64,000 nucleotides of DNA from Siderastrea radians (lineage: Eukaryota > Cnidaria > Anthozoa > Scleractinia > Rhizangiidae). Location of the stretch: positions 64,423,858 through 64,487,857 of the forward strand of contig OZ024889.1 of assembly GCA_964017195.1 (NCBI GenBank), written 5' to 3'. This document shows, one piece after another, positions 1-12,282 of the stretch (its first letter is position 1; each line of letters starts with the position of its first letter). A program made the translations under genes and the position numbers. The notes beneath the pieces were generated by a model. The model saw nothing but the letters and a program-made list of their open reading frames with translations. It did not search any database and had not been told where the DNA came from.

Positions 1-2593
1 CTTTTGCACATTCTTTTCTTTTAGCGAGGGATTTTCGTTCCCTTCTCTCGAACGCCCAACTTTATTTGGGGACAGAAGTTCCTGACTCCATGAACGACAA
101 GATCAAATTGACGTGAAAGCTTTGTTGTTTTATTGAAACAATTTGTCAGACTTGTGTCGGATAAGTTTCTCCTCGCTTTCGTAGGCTGCACAGGAAAGGG
201 ACTTTAGCTTTAAAATGAAAAGTAAGCTATAAATAAAGGTATTGTTTTTATCCTATTTTTAAATTATTTCAGCGATTTTCCATGCATATTTTGTGACAAA
301 ATCAGCTATAGCCTGTGACAACACCCACTTGTGTGCTGGGGTTAAGTTAGCTGTTGCTTGCTGTATATTCTTTCGTTTTTCCAAGTCAGTTCAGTTTGTG
401 CGAACCAAAACACAAGATTGAGCATTACATTTATGGCTGTTGTAACTGCACAATGCAATATTATAGTACAGAGAATATTTGGATGCATCTACACACTGTG
501 ACCACTACCATTTGTATGATTAGCGACGCTCACCGTATAGGAGCTTGGGTATCCTGTGGTAATGGTTTTAAAATAAAATTTGAAATTGCCTGTAATGTTT
601 TTCAGTCCACGGAAAACAGATAAACAATAAGGTTTCATTAATATTGGTTTCTTTTTCTACACACAAGAGAAATTCTCTATATTTTTTTAAACAGATCTAC
701 ATTATTTTAGACCAACAAGTTTATCTCTCCGAGATAATGGAAACATGTACATTAATAAAAATATAAATATATTTCTCTGAAACGAATTTCGATCGTGTGA
801 ATTTTTTTTCGCCTCCAAAAAGCCCCTATCCCACCTTTTAAAAGATTCCCACTCCAACACCCTCTCCCAGCCTACCCACCCACCACAGATTAATTAAGAC
901 CTTTTTAAAACCCATTTTAAAGAGTTACCTTCTCAACATAATTTTAGTCAACTGAAATCGGTCCTATTAACGCCTCTCCCACCGGCTTTGCTCGTGGTAT
1001 CGAAAGTACTGCTAGAACGTTTTTGACATGGATGTTGAATACTTTGAAAAAGTCAGAGGTACCTTCTATACAATAAGGCGAAGCAGGTTTGGTAATTAAT
1101 TAGGGGCTATCTAGAATGCGTAGTTTTCCTGTAAAACATAACCTGAACAAAGCTTTTCTTCAGATGTCGTTTTCAATAGAACACTGACATACCAGTATTC
1201 GTTTATTGCAGCCTATTTACTTCCGGCGCGCAGTTCTCAAGTCTTGGTCTCTTTCTTAGGCGAAAATGGTCTCGACCAGAAAATATACACCCTTGAATGC
1301 ATCGCCACTGAATCAATCAACAATCATAAAAAAGGACATGCGCCTGTCCCAGGCCTTTTGCTATTACCCTTGCGCTGAACTCAAAATTTCGCGCAAGTGA
1401 GGCTCGCTGTTGAACACCTAGGATGTGATTGCAATTCTATGTCTAGATGAGTGAAATTACAAGGTACGAGAAATTATTTTAATTTCATGTAAGCTATTTT
1501 AATCTTGAATTATTTGCTTGTACTAGCTCCTGATACCCCAGCGATATGTGTTCGATGAACACCTCTGTAGAATCTATAGCGTCAGTGATAACAATTTCAA
1601 ACTTAAGTTTAAGTTTAAGCTCCTAAAAATTAATACCTTTGCTGCTTCATTTCCCTTTGTCGTAGCGCATTTTAAAACTTCAAGCAAACAACCATGGACG
1701 CTTTGTTAATTTTAGCAGATGCAAATTACTGGCAGAGTTACTGACAACTTCTGCACTTATTCATATCTGCACGAGTTTTGAAAGTGAATAGTTACTTGGA
1801 AATTTTGCCGCGTTTTGTTCCGGTACCAAAATTTACAATCATGGGGTTTAAAAGCGTTGTTGCACTAACCAGTGCCTTTAACGAAAGAAGTTAACCCTGA
1901 CTGTTTCTCATTTAAACCTGCAGCAAGAACTGCCAAAATGTTTACTTAGATTGTTTAACTTTTTAGGACGTATTCATATTAAAATCGCCTTTCTTTTGTT
2001 AATTTTGAACGGGTTATTTTTACCTTGTTTTATGCATAAAAACTCGGACATTTAACACAAAAATACCGAAGTTAAAAAGAGAAATAAAATCAATTTCATT
2101 GATCTTTTCGTCGCGGAAAGCGGAATCTTCGAACTGCGGAAATAGTCACTCAAATTTAACTGGAGTTAAGGTATTCCTTAAGCCTTTTTTGCAATTATAC
2201 TGTGGATGATTTTACATGCGGTATGTTATTATAAAAGTTGCTAAGTTTCTTCGGGAGTCAGTTTTCAATGGAGAACGAACTCAAGGGTGCTTCGCCATGT
2301 ACATTGATTTTAGGCGAGCTTCGCGAAACAGGCAGTGTACAGGAAAATAAAACCGGTGTAGCATCTTAGATACAGATAAATTACCAGGGTGACCATGTTA
2401 CCATGTGTTCGAAGACATCAAAGATGACAGAGGCGTTCATCGGGCAAGATTATACATGGAACACATCTCTTTTTAAAGATGAGTTAAAAAAAGATGCGTT
2501 ATATTAATGATATGTTTCTGCTGCAATAAAGCCTTGATCAATTCGCAGGAGTGTGGTAAAGAAACAGTAGAAACGAGAGCACTTTCGGATCAG
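1..2593. other. non-coding stretch, no gene recognised
   Basis: I see no convincing coding region. The only sizeable open frame (about 354-623, +) has no recognisable domain and no matching splice context. The stretch holds AT-rich unique-looking sequence and a small TTTAAG-type direct repeat near 1600-1620. It may be intergenic or part of a long intron. Confidence 0.5.
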
Positions 2594-2764
2594 GTGTGAC
2601 GAATGGAACTGTTAGCGATATTGCGAAGGTGTGCAATATTACAGGCGTCAGATACCAAATCAATGGTTCAAATTTGCATTTACGTTTCAGGGGTGAAGGG
2701 AAATTAAATTTGATTCGTGTACAAGGTAACAACAGTTATAAAACTAGCGAATACTTCAGCGCTG
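2594..2764 (+). CDS. candidate internal coding exon, unknown protein
   Basis: A 171-nt open segment lies between an AG acceptor (2592-2593) and a strong GTAAGT donor (2765-2770). It is a multiple of three and is read in phase 1 at both ends, the symmetrical pattern common for extracellular protein modules. It encodes about 57 residues with several N-glycosylation sequons (NGT, NIT, NGS, NNS) and one cysteine, consistent with a secreted or extracellular segment. It cannot be joined in frame to the signal-peptide exon at 5997 because that reading meets a stop, so it would belong to another transcript. No family is recognised and the partner exons were not found. It could be a chance open frame. 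Confidence 0.25.
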
Positions 2765-5700
2765 GTAAGTATGGGAAATAAATCTTTTGTTTGAAAGCGC
2801 AATAAAATACAGTCCACTGCAATGTTAGGTTCAGTTAACATAAGTTGGTTATAGAGACTATATATAGGATAAGATTTGTAGTTCATTAGTCATATCTTCT
2901 TGCATTAGTAGCTGGGAACAACACTCATGAGCAGTGATGTAGTGACACTTTATTACAGCTTATACCACGTAGGAAACGTTCTTTTTTGTTTTATGTTTTG
3001 GCATTGGTGGCAAAGTAGTAATCTGTTATACCGACATGGCACTCTGCTTAGAAAGCCATTGACTCGAGTTTGGCTCTTGTTCCATCGTTCTTCTTTTATC
3101 ACCAGTGATTTAACCTACAAAATGGGAGAAAGAGTAATTATTAGTTCATCCTCTCTTGGTTCATTATAGTAAGAACGAAAATTAAAGATTGTATGAATGT
3201 ATTTCATGTTTGAAAGCTGTTGTCAGCTTCTTTCATCGCTCATCTTTTCATTTACCAAATCACGGTTATTTAGTGAGATAGTCTTGTCTCCCTGACAGTT
3301 CACAGTTTTTATAGCTTTGTCGTTGTTTACTGGATTAAGGCCGAGTTGTGCAGAAGTTTTGCTGAAGGTTAGGGTAAACCAAACTGACTTTCCCAATCCC
3401 TTTCCCTCTTAGCTTTAAATCCCGCGATTTCTGTCTTTTGCAAGAATAGAAATGAATGCTATCGATCAGAACTTTCCTGTGGTACTTTTAAAACATTAAA
3501 ATGTTCATGAAAGCTAAATGAAAGCTGATGCAATTGAGCAGTCACTTCCCTTCGGTGTGTCTATTTTCAGTTAATTTTTTTCATTGAACTGTTAAAATTG
3601 TAGCTTAGAACTTTCTGAGGTAAGGTTGAGTTGTTTCCCAGCAAAACTTGTAAACAACCTCAAGCACCGAGTCAGGCTTGGATATATAACAACAAGGCGT
3701 GTAATGAGAATTGAAAGATTGACCTGATCAAGCTTAACTTCACTGAAACCGATTAAATTCATCCGCAACTACATGTACATGTACCTACACCTGTAATTAA
3801 TGTCTGGAAAATAGTTCAGTGAGAATATAATAGATGTTGTTCTTGAACCAACGCGCTTTAAAATGAGCAATCATTACACTTTGTGTAGGTGTATTGATGG
3901 CGGAATTGAGTTCCGCTGAATCGTTTTGTTATGCTAATCAAAAAAGTTGAATTTTGATTCATACTTTGTGTAGTTTTGAGTCAAGGCTGTATCGACTGAA
4001 TTTACTTTATCAACTGTTTTCTGAGCTAAAATGTCGCACACTGAATACTGACATTCCACATCTTTCTTAACTTGATCGCAAACGCTCATTTTCGCAGTTT
4101 TGTTTGTCTGTGGGTGGGAGTTGTTAAAACTACTTTTGCATAACAACTGTCGTAAACTCTGACGTGACCCCGCCATTGTAAAGTTCAGAATATTAATGTC
4201 ATTATAGAGTCATAATACGGCGTCTTTCCACGATTAAATTCCTTCACACTGTGAGAGCAAACGAAACAACATCGATAGAAACAGTTTAAACGAGTCACCA
4301 TTGCGTCGAGATCAAAAAGTAAGGTAGGGGACCTTATTGAAAAAAGTTGTTGTGTTGCAATCGGTGAATAACTAGACTGCAAGATAGCTTTAAGCCATGA
4401 ACAATTTCACATACACACGTTTCTTAATTAAAATTAGGAGGAAGATTAGGGAGTTTTGATCGTTTATGTACGTATTTAGACTGAGTTAATTTGCTAGCGC
4501 TCACATTTGTCAGATTTGTTTATATATCCCTCTCGAGTTTCGTGATGATATACCGGTTAAGGTGATAAAATTAGCCCAAGTCGTGTTGTCACACAATTTT
4601 GACCAACTTTGATAAATTACAGTTAGATTGACTCTTATACCAATCGTAGCCAGTCAAAATTTGCAAACGAATAGATTTGTCATCTCTAAGTGAATTTTTG
4701 GTTGTTTGCCCCAGGAACCTCGAAAGAGAAAAATATATATATTTAATTATTATATTACCAGTTCTCAACATTTCGCAACCGTACGAACAAGCCTTCGCAA
4801 CCTGATTGCATCAAACCTAAACTACAACTTTTTAAAGAATGTTTGAAGCATACAGCATCAGAACTTTTCACCTAGGAAACCTTTTATCGATTTGAAAAGC
4901 CACAATTGTACTCAACATTGCTCAATCTACGTTTCTGGAATCTACTATATTTCTTTCTATTCATGTTAATGCTTTTAATCAAAGCCGCAATCAAACCAAG
5001 TAATTATCCTCAGATTTTATAGTCAACAGACCTGCGTGGACTTGTTGTTTTCTCATATTGTCTCAAAGTTTTCACATGGAAAGTTTTTAATTAATTTGAA
5101 AAGTTTTCTTTTTTAAGTTTCTTTTATATCGAACTCCAATTACAACTGACGATTCAAGAGTTTTGTTTTGAGTAGAAAACGTGACCCAATTTAAACCTCT
5201 TATATGTATAATTATTAATGCATGAAACGGCTATTCAATAATATTCATATATTCTTTGTCATTCGGACATTGTGGTTTTGCCTCTAGTCAATAACATTGT
5301 CTCCATTCTATAAATTACAAAAGACGTCATCGGAAGTTCTTGATTTATGAGCACTGTCTAGGCCTGTAGATCATGTTATAAAGGGATGTGGTTATTGTTC
5401 TTGATATGCCCACTTCAAGATGATGTGCAAAGTGTCCGCTTACTTTTTGCATTCGAGACTGTGAAAGCAGGCATTGACAGGTTCTGGTTCGTAAACGGTT
5501 CAGTTGCTAGGATCAGACGAGCACTGCTGACTGAGATTAGTTGTGCGTAAAAACAAAAAAACCGGTTGGCGTTAAATACCGTTTACCAATGAAAACCATT
5601 AATTCTTTCTATGGTGCAAGTGGTGCAAGTGGTTTACACACATATTAAAAAGCTATTGGTTCCTTGTTGAATTTTACAATACGGCAGTATTAGAGATATA

Positions 5701-5996
5701 CGGAGCTATGATTCTAGTATATTCGTAAACTACTTGATAAGTTGTTGTCGCGTGAATGTGGGCGTAAAAACGTGTTTCAGGCCCCGATGGGTTTTGTGTA
5801 GGTCGTTACGACTTTTCTGTTTATTTATGCTAAACGTATATATTTCGTTTCAATTAATGGGTGGCTATTTCTTTTAGTGGCTTGGAATCTATCTTTCTGT
5901 CCCTCTTTCCCATGTGCAGGAGTGGTTTGAGCTTCCATGCACCTCTAAGTTTTACATTTATTTATTGCTCTTTCCAGTTTCGGAAAACTTGAAAAG
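2765..5996. other. non-coding stretch, no gene recognised
   Basis: AT-rich sequence without a supported gene. Short open frames on both strands (for example 3934-4176 and 4185-4382, minus) show no domain or splice logic. A pyrimidine-rich AG (ctctttccag, ending at 5976) just before the next gene could be the acceptor of a 5' UTR intron. Confidence 0.45.
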
Positions 5997-6054
5997 ATGG
6001 GGTACCTTTCTTTGGTCTTCGTTCTGTGTGTTTTCGCTCCATGCCTTGTAACAG
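5997..6054 (+). CDS. exon 1 of type I membrane protein gene: signal peptide
   Basis: The ATG at 5997 lies in a good context (aaagATGG) and opens a hydrophobic stretch, MGYLSLVFVLCVFAPCLVT, typical of a secretory signal peptide. It runs to a GTAAGA donor at 6055. The exon leaves phase 1, which matches the next exon exactly. Together with the exons at 7089, 8469 and 9156 it builds a protein of about 225-235 residues: signal peptide, extracellular domain of about 115 residues, single membrane helix, basic tail. The start is chosen because of the signal peptide and because upstream sequence in the alternative reading hits a stop. A 5' UTR intron ending at 5976 is possible. Confidence 0.6.
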
Positions 6055-7088
6055 GTAAGACGCGTTTTGATATTAATAGGAAAAAACCCAAGGTAAGAGA
6101 TGTCCACTCCTAATGTAAATCATAACTCATTGATGATCCCTCAACAGCCATTTATAGATCAGTATCTAAGATTCGGTACAATTTGGCATTAAGTGATCCA
6201 TTTCTGTCTCACATTGCTAAGCATTTCCCCTCGGCAAATGAATCTTAGGCTTAGTTAGGTACGCCTCTCTTGCAAACCAGTTTTAAGTTGATAAGGCTTG
6301 CCTGCCAAAATAAAGTTAACCGCCTACCTATCTACCCACCTACCCACCCGATAACGATCTAAATGTAAGTTACTTTAAGAGGAATTATCATTAAAACAGG
6401 GCATGTACAGATATGGTGGATATACTCTCTTACCTTCATCATCTCTTGAATTTGTTGTGAAACATTAATCTTAATACGCGCCCCACTGACTAGAACCCAG
6501 TCCCTAATATGTGGTTGCGAAAAATAGAAAAGAGTGAAGGTGCTGGTACACAAAGCACTATTTTCCTGCAACTAGCAGCACAACGATGACAACAACATTG
6601 CGACACAAGTTGCAGAATATATGTTACACGCTGCAACGTATCTCATAACGTCGAAAAAGTAGTAGACTACTCTACTTTTCCTGGAACTCGCAACGCTGTT
6701 CTTCGTTGTGCGACAGGTTGCGAAGAGGGGGTGTTACACGTGCAATTCCGTCCGCAACTTGTTTCGCTAAGACGCTGTGTTGCAAGTTGAGGGAATAATT
6801 GCCTCGTATAACAGCGCCTTAAATTTTCAGGCAATTTGGGCCATTACCCGATGCACCGCAAGGCATGGTGGGAAGAAACGAGTGAAAATCGCTTCCCACA
6901 GCACTTCGTGTACATCGCTTTTTGGGCATCCAATCTCCTCTCAGCCCACAATTTAATAAACAGCGACTGGGTGAAAATCAGCCATACGTTTAACCAGTCA
7001 TTGTGCTGGATTATCAAGGATCTAGAAGGAAGAGGTTTAGTATTAGCATTACCATAACCTTTCATTTGTTTTTGTTTCTCTATTTTAG

Positions 7089-7438
7089 GAGCATCCAAGC
7101 CACTGCCTTCAGTGTACATCCAAATGGATTTCAAATTCACTTGGTCCGAGTTTTGTCTGTTGGAAACATATTTCAAGACTAAACTCGCTGAGTTGCTGAT
7201 TAAGGATGATGGTCACCCGATAATGTTCTCGCAAGTATACCTCAATAATTTTGACGAAAACTGCCCTGCATCGAAAAACAACACAGCTGAGAAGGCGTCC
7301 CTGCTGTTTTATATAATTAAGCCGGGTGGGACTTACGCAGATGTGGATGAAGAAATGACAAAACACGCTTTCAAAGCTCTTCATTACTTGGTTGAAAACA
7401 AACTCGGAAGACTGTTTGGTCCACTGTTTGAACTAAAG
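7089..7438 (+). CDS. exon 2 of type I membrane protein gene: extracellular domain
   Basis: This 350-nt exon has a TTTTAG acceptor at 7081-7088 and a GTAAGC donor at 7439. It takes up phase 1 from exon 1 and ends in phase 0. It encodes about 116 residues that would lie outside the cell, with two cysteines (in EFCLLET and ENCPAS) that could form a disulfide, one NNT glycosylation sequon, and alternating hydrophobic/helical segments. Size and position just before the membrane helix resemble SEA-type juxtamembrane domains, but I cannot identify the family from sequence alone. Function is unknown. Cell-surface adhesion or receptor roles are guesses. Confidence 0.6.
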
Positions 7439-7878
7439 GTAAGCTGGAAAAGGTAATCCACGTAGTCTGAAAAGAAACCAGATAATTCAAACATGTAACC
7501 AGTGCGAAATGCGGTGTGAAAAAAGTTGGGCAAGGCTCTCAGCCGTATAACTAGCCGATGTTTTCATTTACTCACTCGAGTTGGTCAGCTAGCTCGTTCC
7601 CAGTACCTTTCTCTTCCTCGAGCCCCGACAAAAAATTGATTTTTGGTGTGAATTCATGACGTAATAGTCACTTCATCAAAGATCCAATGCGGCCTCTCCC
7701 CAGGTTGTTACATGAGGTTGTCTGCGAGAGGAAGAAGAGAATGCCTAGAAACTAGACTGGTATCGGTGTTAAGCAATTGTCGCCTGAAAGAAAAAATAAT
7801 TGTAGGTGAAAAGTTTAACTTGTTTATGAAATAAACTTTTTTTTAAAAATCTCACGCGCAGTTATACTTTCTAGACAA

Positions 7879-8094
7879 GGCCCGGTTGTTCGAAAGCAGA
7901 TTAACGCTAACCCTGGGCTAAATGTTGTCCAAGGTTCCCGATTCTCTTGTTTAAAAGCGTCATCTCTGCCGAATGTTGCGTGACAATTTGAAACCTGCCA
8001 AATTCACATTGTTTTAAAAGTGGTTAAAAGTGAATTAAAAATTGACGCTAATCCTGGGTTAACTTTACCCTGCTTTGACTGGACAACCGGGCCC
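7879..8094. mobile_element. short inverted-repeat element (MITE-like), intronic
   Basis: The left end (ggcccggttgttcgaaagca) is matched, reverse-complemented, by the right end (ggacaaccgggccc at 8081-8094). Further in, the subterminal ctaaccctgggct is mirrored by atcctgggttaac. Length is about 216 bp and there is no coding capacity. It lies in the intron between exons 2 and 3. Confidence 0.6.
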
Positions 8095-8117
8095 AAGCCA
8101 CGATTTGCAAGCTAAGA

Positions 8118-8346
8118 TTACTGTTCGAAAGCCGGTTAAAGCTAACACGAGATTAGGAATTAACCCACGCCTGTTTCTTGTTTAAAAGAGTTTTCACTGC
8201 TGATATGAAGTGGCTATTTAAAGGAAAACCAAACGTATGGCAAAAGAGGATTTATGGGAACCCTCATCGCTTGGCTATAAGAGTGATTTTGAAACCGACA
8301 CTAATCCTGGATTAGCTTAACCCTGCTTTGAACAACTGGACCCTGG
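8118..8346. mobile_element. second, diverged copy of the same inverted-repeat element
   Basis: Immediately after the first copy, a degraded relative repeats the order ctgttcgaaag, gattaggaattaaccc, cttgtttaaaag, cactaatcctggattag, ccctgctttgaacaactgga. Terminal repeats are eroded, so it looks older than its neighbour. Confidence 0.5.
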
Positions 8347-8468
8347 GGAATATATTTTAAGAAATGTTGCCCGTAGTACTTGGCCTTTGACAAAAAACGA
8401 GTTGAAAGAATTTGGTGCATATGATTACCATTTCATAATTGTGATTTCTTTGTTATTATAATTCTTAG

Positions 8469-8603
8469 ATCAACAAAGTGCAGGCAAAGGGCGATAAAGC
8501 TCCGCCAAAACCCACTGGCTTCTCAGAAATTGAAAGAACCTACATCGCTATTGGTATTGCATGTGGTGTTTTAGCCATTATTGTGCTTATAACCATAGCA
8601 GTG
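8469..8603 (+). CDS. exon 3 of type I membrane protein gene: transmembrane helix
   Basis: A 135-nt, phase 0-0 exon between ATTCTTAG and GTAAGTG. It encodes 45 residues: a short polar/proline linker (around KAPPKPTG), then SEIERTY, then a membrane helix of about 22 residues (AIGIACGVLAIIVLITIAV). This is the feature that makes the product a single-pass type I protein. Phase and open frame are continuous with exons 2 and 4, which is strong support for a real gene. Confidence 0.62.
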
Positions 8604-8967
8604 GTAAGTGACAACTGGTGTGTGTTCATTTGTGTATTCCCACTTGGTTGATATTCCAAGAGATGGTGCCCAAGTAATAACAGATAGAGCTGATGAAAAA
8701 AGTGAATGGTCAATGTCTGAAGTAAAATAGGTGCTGGAAAGTCGATTTGGCGAGTTTATCGTGTGAGTGTGCGTTGAAGCAAAACAAACTTAGCAAGCGA
8801 AGAAAAGGGCAGAGAAGGTTTTCCCTCGGCACTTTCGCTCATTACAACCCCTGGTGAGTCACAATTACTTGCTCGCACAATTAAACACCTGCTCAACTAT
8901 CTAGAAAACACTCCTAACAGTCTAGAAGTAAAATGATCACGCTAAAAACGTAAGAAAGTGATTGAAT

Positions 8968-9152
8968 GTTTCTTCTTTCTTTCTTTCTTTCTTTCTCTCT
9001 TCCTTTTTTCTTTTTTTCTTTCTTTCTTTAAACTTCCTTCCTTTCTTAATTAATTAATTTTTAAATTATTTATTTATTTATTTATTAATTAAGAAAGCAA
9101 AGAAGGAAGATAAAGAGATTTGTTTAATTAATTAATTATTTATTTATTTATT
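8968..9152. repeat. polypyrimidine (TTTC)n and (TTTA/TTAA)n microsatellites
   Basis: A TTTC-rich run (8968-9050) is followed by alternating TTAA and TTTA tracts up to the acceptor of exon 4, so the microsatellite supplies the polypyrimidine/AT context of that splice site. Confidence 0.85.
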
Positions 9153-9155
9153 TAG

Positions 9156-9290
9156 CATTTCATAAAGAAGAGTTTGAGGCGAAACCGACATCCATCATCA
9201 CAGCGTACAGGAGAAGAGAACAAAGGGATAGAAATTATTGAATCTCCGCCTCTCAACGCTAACCAAGCATACCATGTTCATGAAGAAGCG
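9156..9290 (+). CDS. exon 4 of type I membrane protein gene: cytoplasmic tail
   Basis: A second 135-nt, phase 0-0 exon, from a TTTAG acceptor at the end of a TTTA microsatellite to a GTAAGC donor at 9291. It begins with a strongly basic stop-transfer segment (KKSLRRNRH) directly after the membrane helix, as expected for a cytoplasmic side. It continues with a serine/proline and acidic region ending near AYHVHEEA, which contains a tyrosine that could be a sorting or signalling site. If the donor is not used, the frame stops within three codons, so a short isoform is possible. Confidence 0.58.
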
Positions 9291-9292
9291 GT

Positions 9293-9545
9293 AAGCTGAT
9301 CTTTTACATAACAAGCTCTCTCATTGGACGCCTAGGTGTTTTGAAAGAATTTTATAAAATCATGTTTCGCATAACGCCCTCTGATTGGATGGCTAGGTAT
9401 CATGAAGGCGTTTACAAAATCATGTTTATAAAACGAACTCTTTCATTGGATGATACCTTATGATGTTTAGTAAATGACCCGCCTTCTGATTGGATGGAAA
9501 GGTGTTGCAATTTATGATTTTTAAGTCATGAATTTGCACTCTGAT
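9293..9545. repeat. degenerate intronic minisatellite, about 55-60 bp unit, four copies
   Basis: Four imperfect repeats each contain an ATTGGA core followed by a ctaggt/gaaaggt block and an AT-rich tail (for example ctcattggacgcctaggtg, ctgattggatggctaggta, ctgattggatggaaaggtg). It sits directly after the exon 4 donor. Each unit contains the reverse of a CCAAT box, which may be coincidence. Confidence 0.6.
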
Positions 9546-10390
9546 TACATACCCCGGGTGCTAGAGGCTTTTCTTGCGCGTTCGAACACAAGCGAAGTAT
9601 AAATATGCTGTGGCAGATACCGTACGCCTGACGAAAATTTTGCGAAGGTTTGACCTGACCCAGCAAGAAAACAAGCCGTCGAGTTTCACAACCGTAATTT
9701 TTTTTATTTATTTTGCACTTGTAATTGCATAGGCAACCCAATCTACCGGAGTAATAAGCATAAGTCGAGAGGGCTTGTGTGGGATTTTAGCGTATGCATT
9801 TAGGAGTTAGAAAGCATAGAAGGAAAACAGAAAAAATGCTTCATCTCGTTTTCACTTATTTCTCAATGTAGGTCGCACCAGACGGGGAAATTTTTGGCAT
9901 TCCGTTGTGCATGTCGTTCGCTATGATCTCGATCCAACTATTTTCCCGTCCGGCGTTTCCAGTAGGTCAATAATTAAGTGCAATCCATGATCTATCGTTG
10001 ACGTTTTTTTGTTTTGTTCACTCCCACAGTCGCCGTCCAGTCCCACAGAGACAAAGTTTTAATATTCGACTTCATCCCACTGACAACCCACTTCGCCCGA
10101 CTGGCGATTGTCCATAGCAGCACTCGACGTTGTTCCAGTTTACCAGTGCACGAGTCAAAATTATATCTCTTTAGTGTAGGAGCAATTGATGCACTCTTCA
10201 CAGTCTTCTGACAGCTCAATAAGAGCTGAGACAGGAGAATTCATTTAAAGTGGGGGGCTAATTATATGCTATATACTGTGTATACATTATATACTATGCC
10301 AAACCAAAGTCTATTTTTGACTCACTAAGAAATGTGGCTCTATATTCTAAGTCAGTTTATAAGTTGCTAAAACAGTGTTACCATTCAAGA

Positions 10391-10543
10391 TATACCTAAT
10401 TCAATAAGGGTTGCTTTGAACATTGGGCAATTGCGCAGTGGGAAGCTATTGTTTGGCGGTCACTGAAGCAAACATTGCATTGTGTTCTGTATGCCCAAAT
10501 GCCCAATGCCCAATTGCCAAAGCAACCTTTATTGAGGTATATA
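10391..10543. mobile_element. foldback element of about 150 bp
   Basis: The left arm (tatacctaattcaataaggg, then ttgctttgaacattgggcaattg) is the reverse complement, with few mismatches, of the right arm (caattgccaaagcaacc, then tttattgaggtata). The two arms nearly meet, giving a long hairpin of the MITE type with no coding capacity. Confidence 0.65.
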
Positions 10544-11989
10544 CAGCGGTACTTTGCTTTATTGTAAAAATCTTCATACCCCCTTGTGAATAATGATAGA
10601 TAAAGAAAGCTTAGGCTGAATCTATCATTTTGGTTTATTGGAAGCTTTTACCCTTTAACCCCCAGAACTCACCTGACCATACAAATTCTCCTTATTGGTC
10701 TCCATACATTTCGTTGGGGACTAACTGGGAGAACTTGTTCAAACATCAAAACAATTCCTCTTTGGCAATCGTTTCCTCAATTCTCATGACTTATATGTGT
10801 CATAATGCACTGATATGATGAGGAGAAAATTGATGCTGATCACTATTGCGGCTGAAAGAGTTAAGAAACGTTTACACTACACTTTGAAGGGTGAGAAACA
10901 GCTTCAGTAATCTCCGGCTACACTGTGTACAGCAACGTTGTTCAAACGTAAGCAGCGCTACCATTGATATATTTTAATACTGGCGATCGTTGAATACTTG
11001 CTGCGGACGAAGCTAAAAATGTTTACCAAAGACTCAGCGATCATGTGCGAAACCGGCACGAGCCCAGCGACAACTGGCGTTCATAAACGGTGGGAACTAG
11101 GAAAACCCAATAGAATATAAATATTATATAGAGTCTTTCCACGAATTAGAGACTTTCTGGGTTTATGTAATCTAATTGAGATTCCAAATTAATGATTGGT
11201 CAGTTCTAAGAACCTTATTAACAACTGGATTTCCCAAAGTGCAAAATTAACTGCTTATAACAAAATACGCTTGAATGTTAACAGGACTCAACATCCTGTA
11301 TACTGGTTCTTATGAAGTTTGCTTATCGTCAAATTCATTGGAACTGCTATCATACGCATGACATCGCAGGGTAAATTTCATTACATGTTTTTGTCAAATT
11401 TAACAAGTTTTTACTCCTTAATTGGTAAACAAATTTACGAAAATTACAAACCCAAAAAATTTAATAGGGGTTAGGTCATCACGTTTTGTAGTATTAATTT
11501 GAGAAGTCAAAAAACATATGTTTTCATTGATAAAAACCCAAAATAGTGATCCAGTTTTGCTTAAAACTACTCTACCAGTGCGATGAAACTGCAAACAAGT
11601 GCCTTTGGCCACAGATGGTCAGGGTGGAAACGGATTGCAACTTGAAAAAAATCGGGCGGCTCTTTTTTCAAGTTTTCCCTCAGGTCTAGCAAAAACCACT
11701 AGAAACTGATCAATGTTTGTTCTCCTTTCAAGAATTCATTTCATGTCTTCTTCTTGGACTTCTAAGACCATTTTGTGTATAAGAAAATGCTCCTAGTCTT
11801 GCTTTGAGGAAATATTGTCCCCAAAACATAAAAAACTGTGACATAGCCCCTTTAATGCCGTCATACGGCACTTTTTAGACGAGTACCCGAGTGGGTGTAA
11901 AAATAGTTTTAATAATCGATAAAGGGTAAGTAAATTTCAGCAAAGTTTTCAGGGAGCATTCATAGTCTGTACAGCAAGGCTAAGAAACA

Positions 11990-12282
11990 ATGTGGAAACC
12001 CACTTACGACCACCTGTTAATACAACACGGTGACCTCGCTATTGCGGCCACTTTGATTTTCGCCAAAATTTCACTAAAACCTTTGGTACTTTATAGACCC
12101 TAACCCTTCAACTTCCATACCTTTTCGTGTACTGTGAGCGCAAAAAAGGTACTCCTTTCTGGCGGAGCCTCCCCGTATAGCCCCAAGTGGGAGTACCCCT
12201 TAGGGTTAATGCTACCATCCCGATAATACGACTTCATGCATTTTTTGGGTTCATTGGTGGGTCGTAACTTAGGGTTCCACTG
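11990..12282. mobile_element. pogo/Tigger-like MITE
   Basis: Terminal inverted repeats: the left end tgtggaaacccacttacgac is mirrored by the right end gtcgtaacttagggttccac. The terminal CAGTGGAAC-type motif (reverse complement of the right end) and an internal gtgacctcgctattgcggcc are reminiscent of pogo/Tigger-like Tc1-mariner ends. The right end is followed by TA, as expected for a TA target duplication, but the left flank is eroded. About 293 bp, non-coding. Confidence 0.5.
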
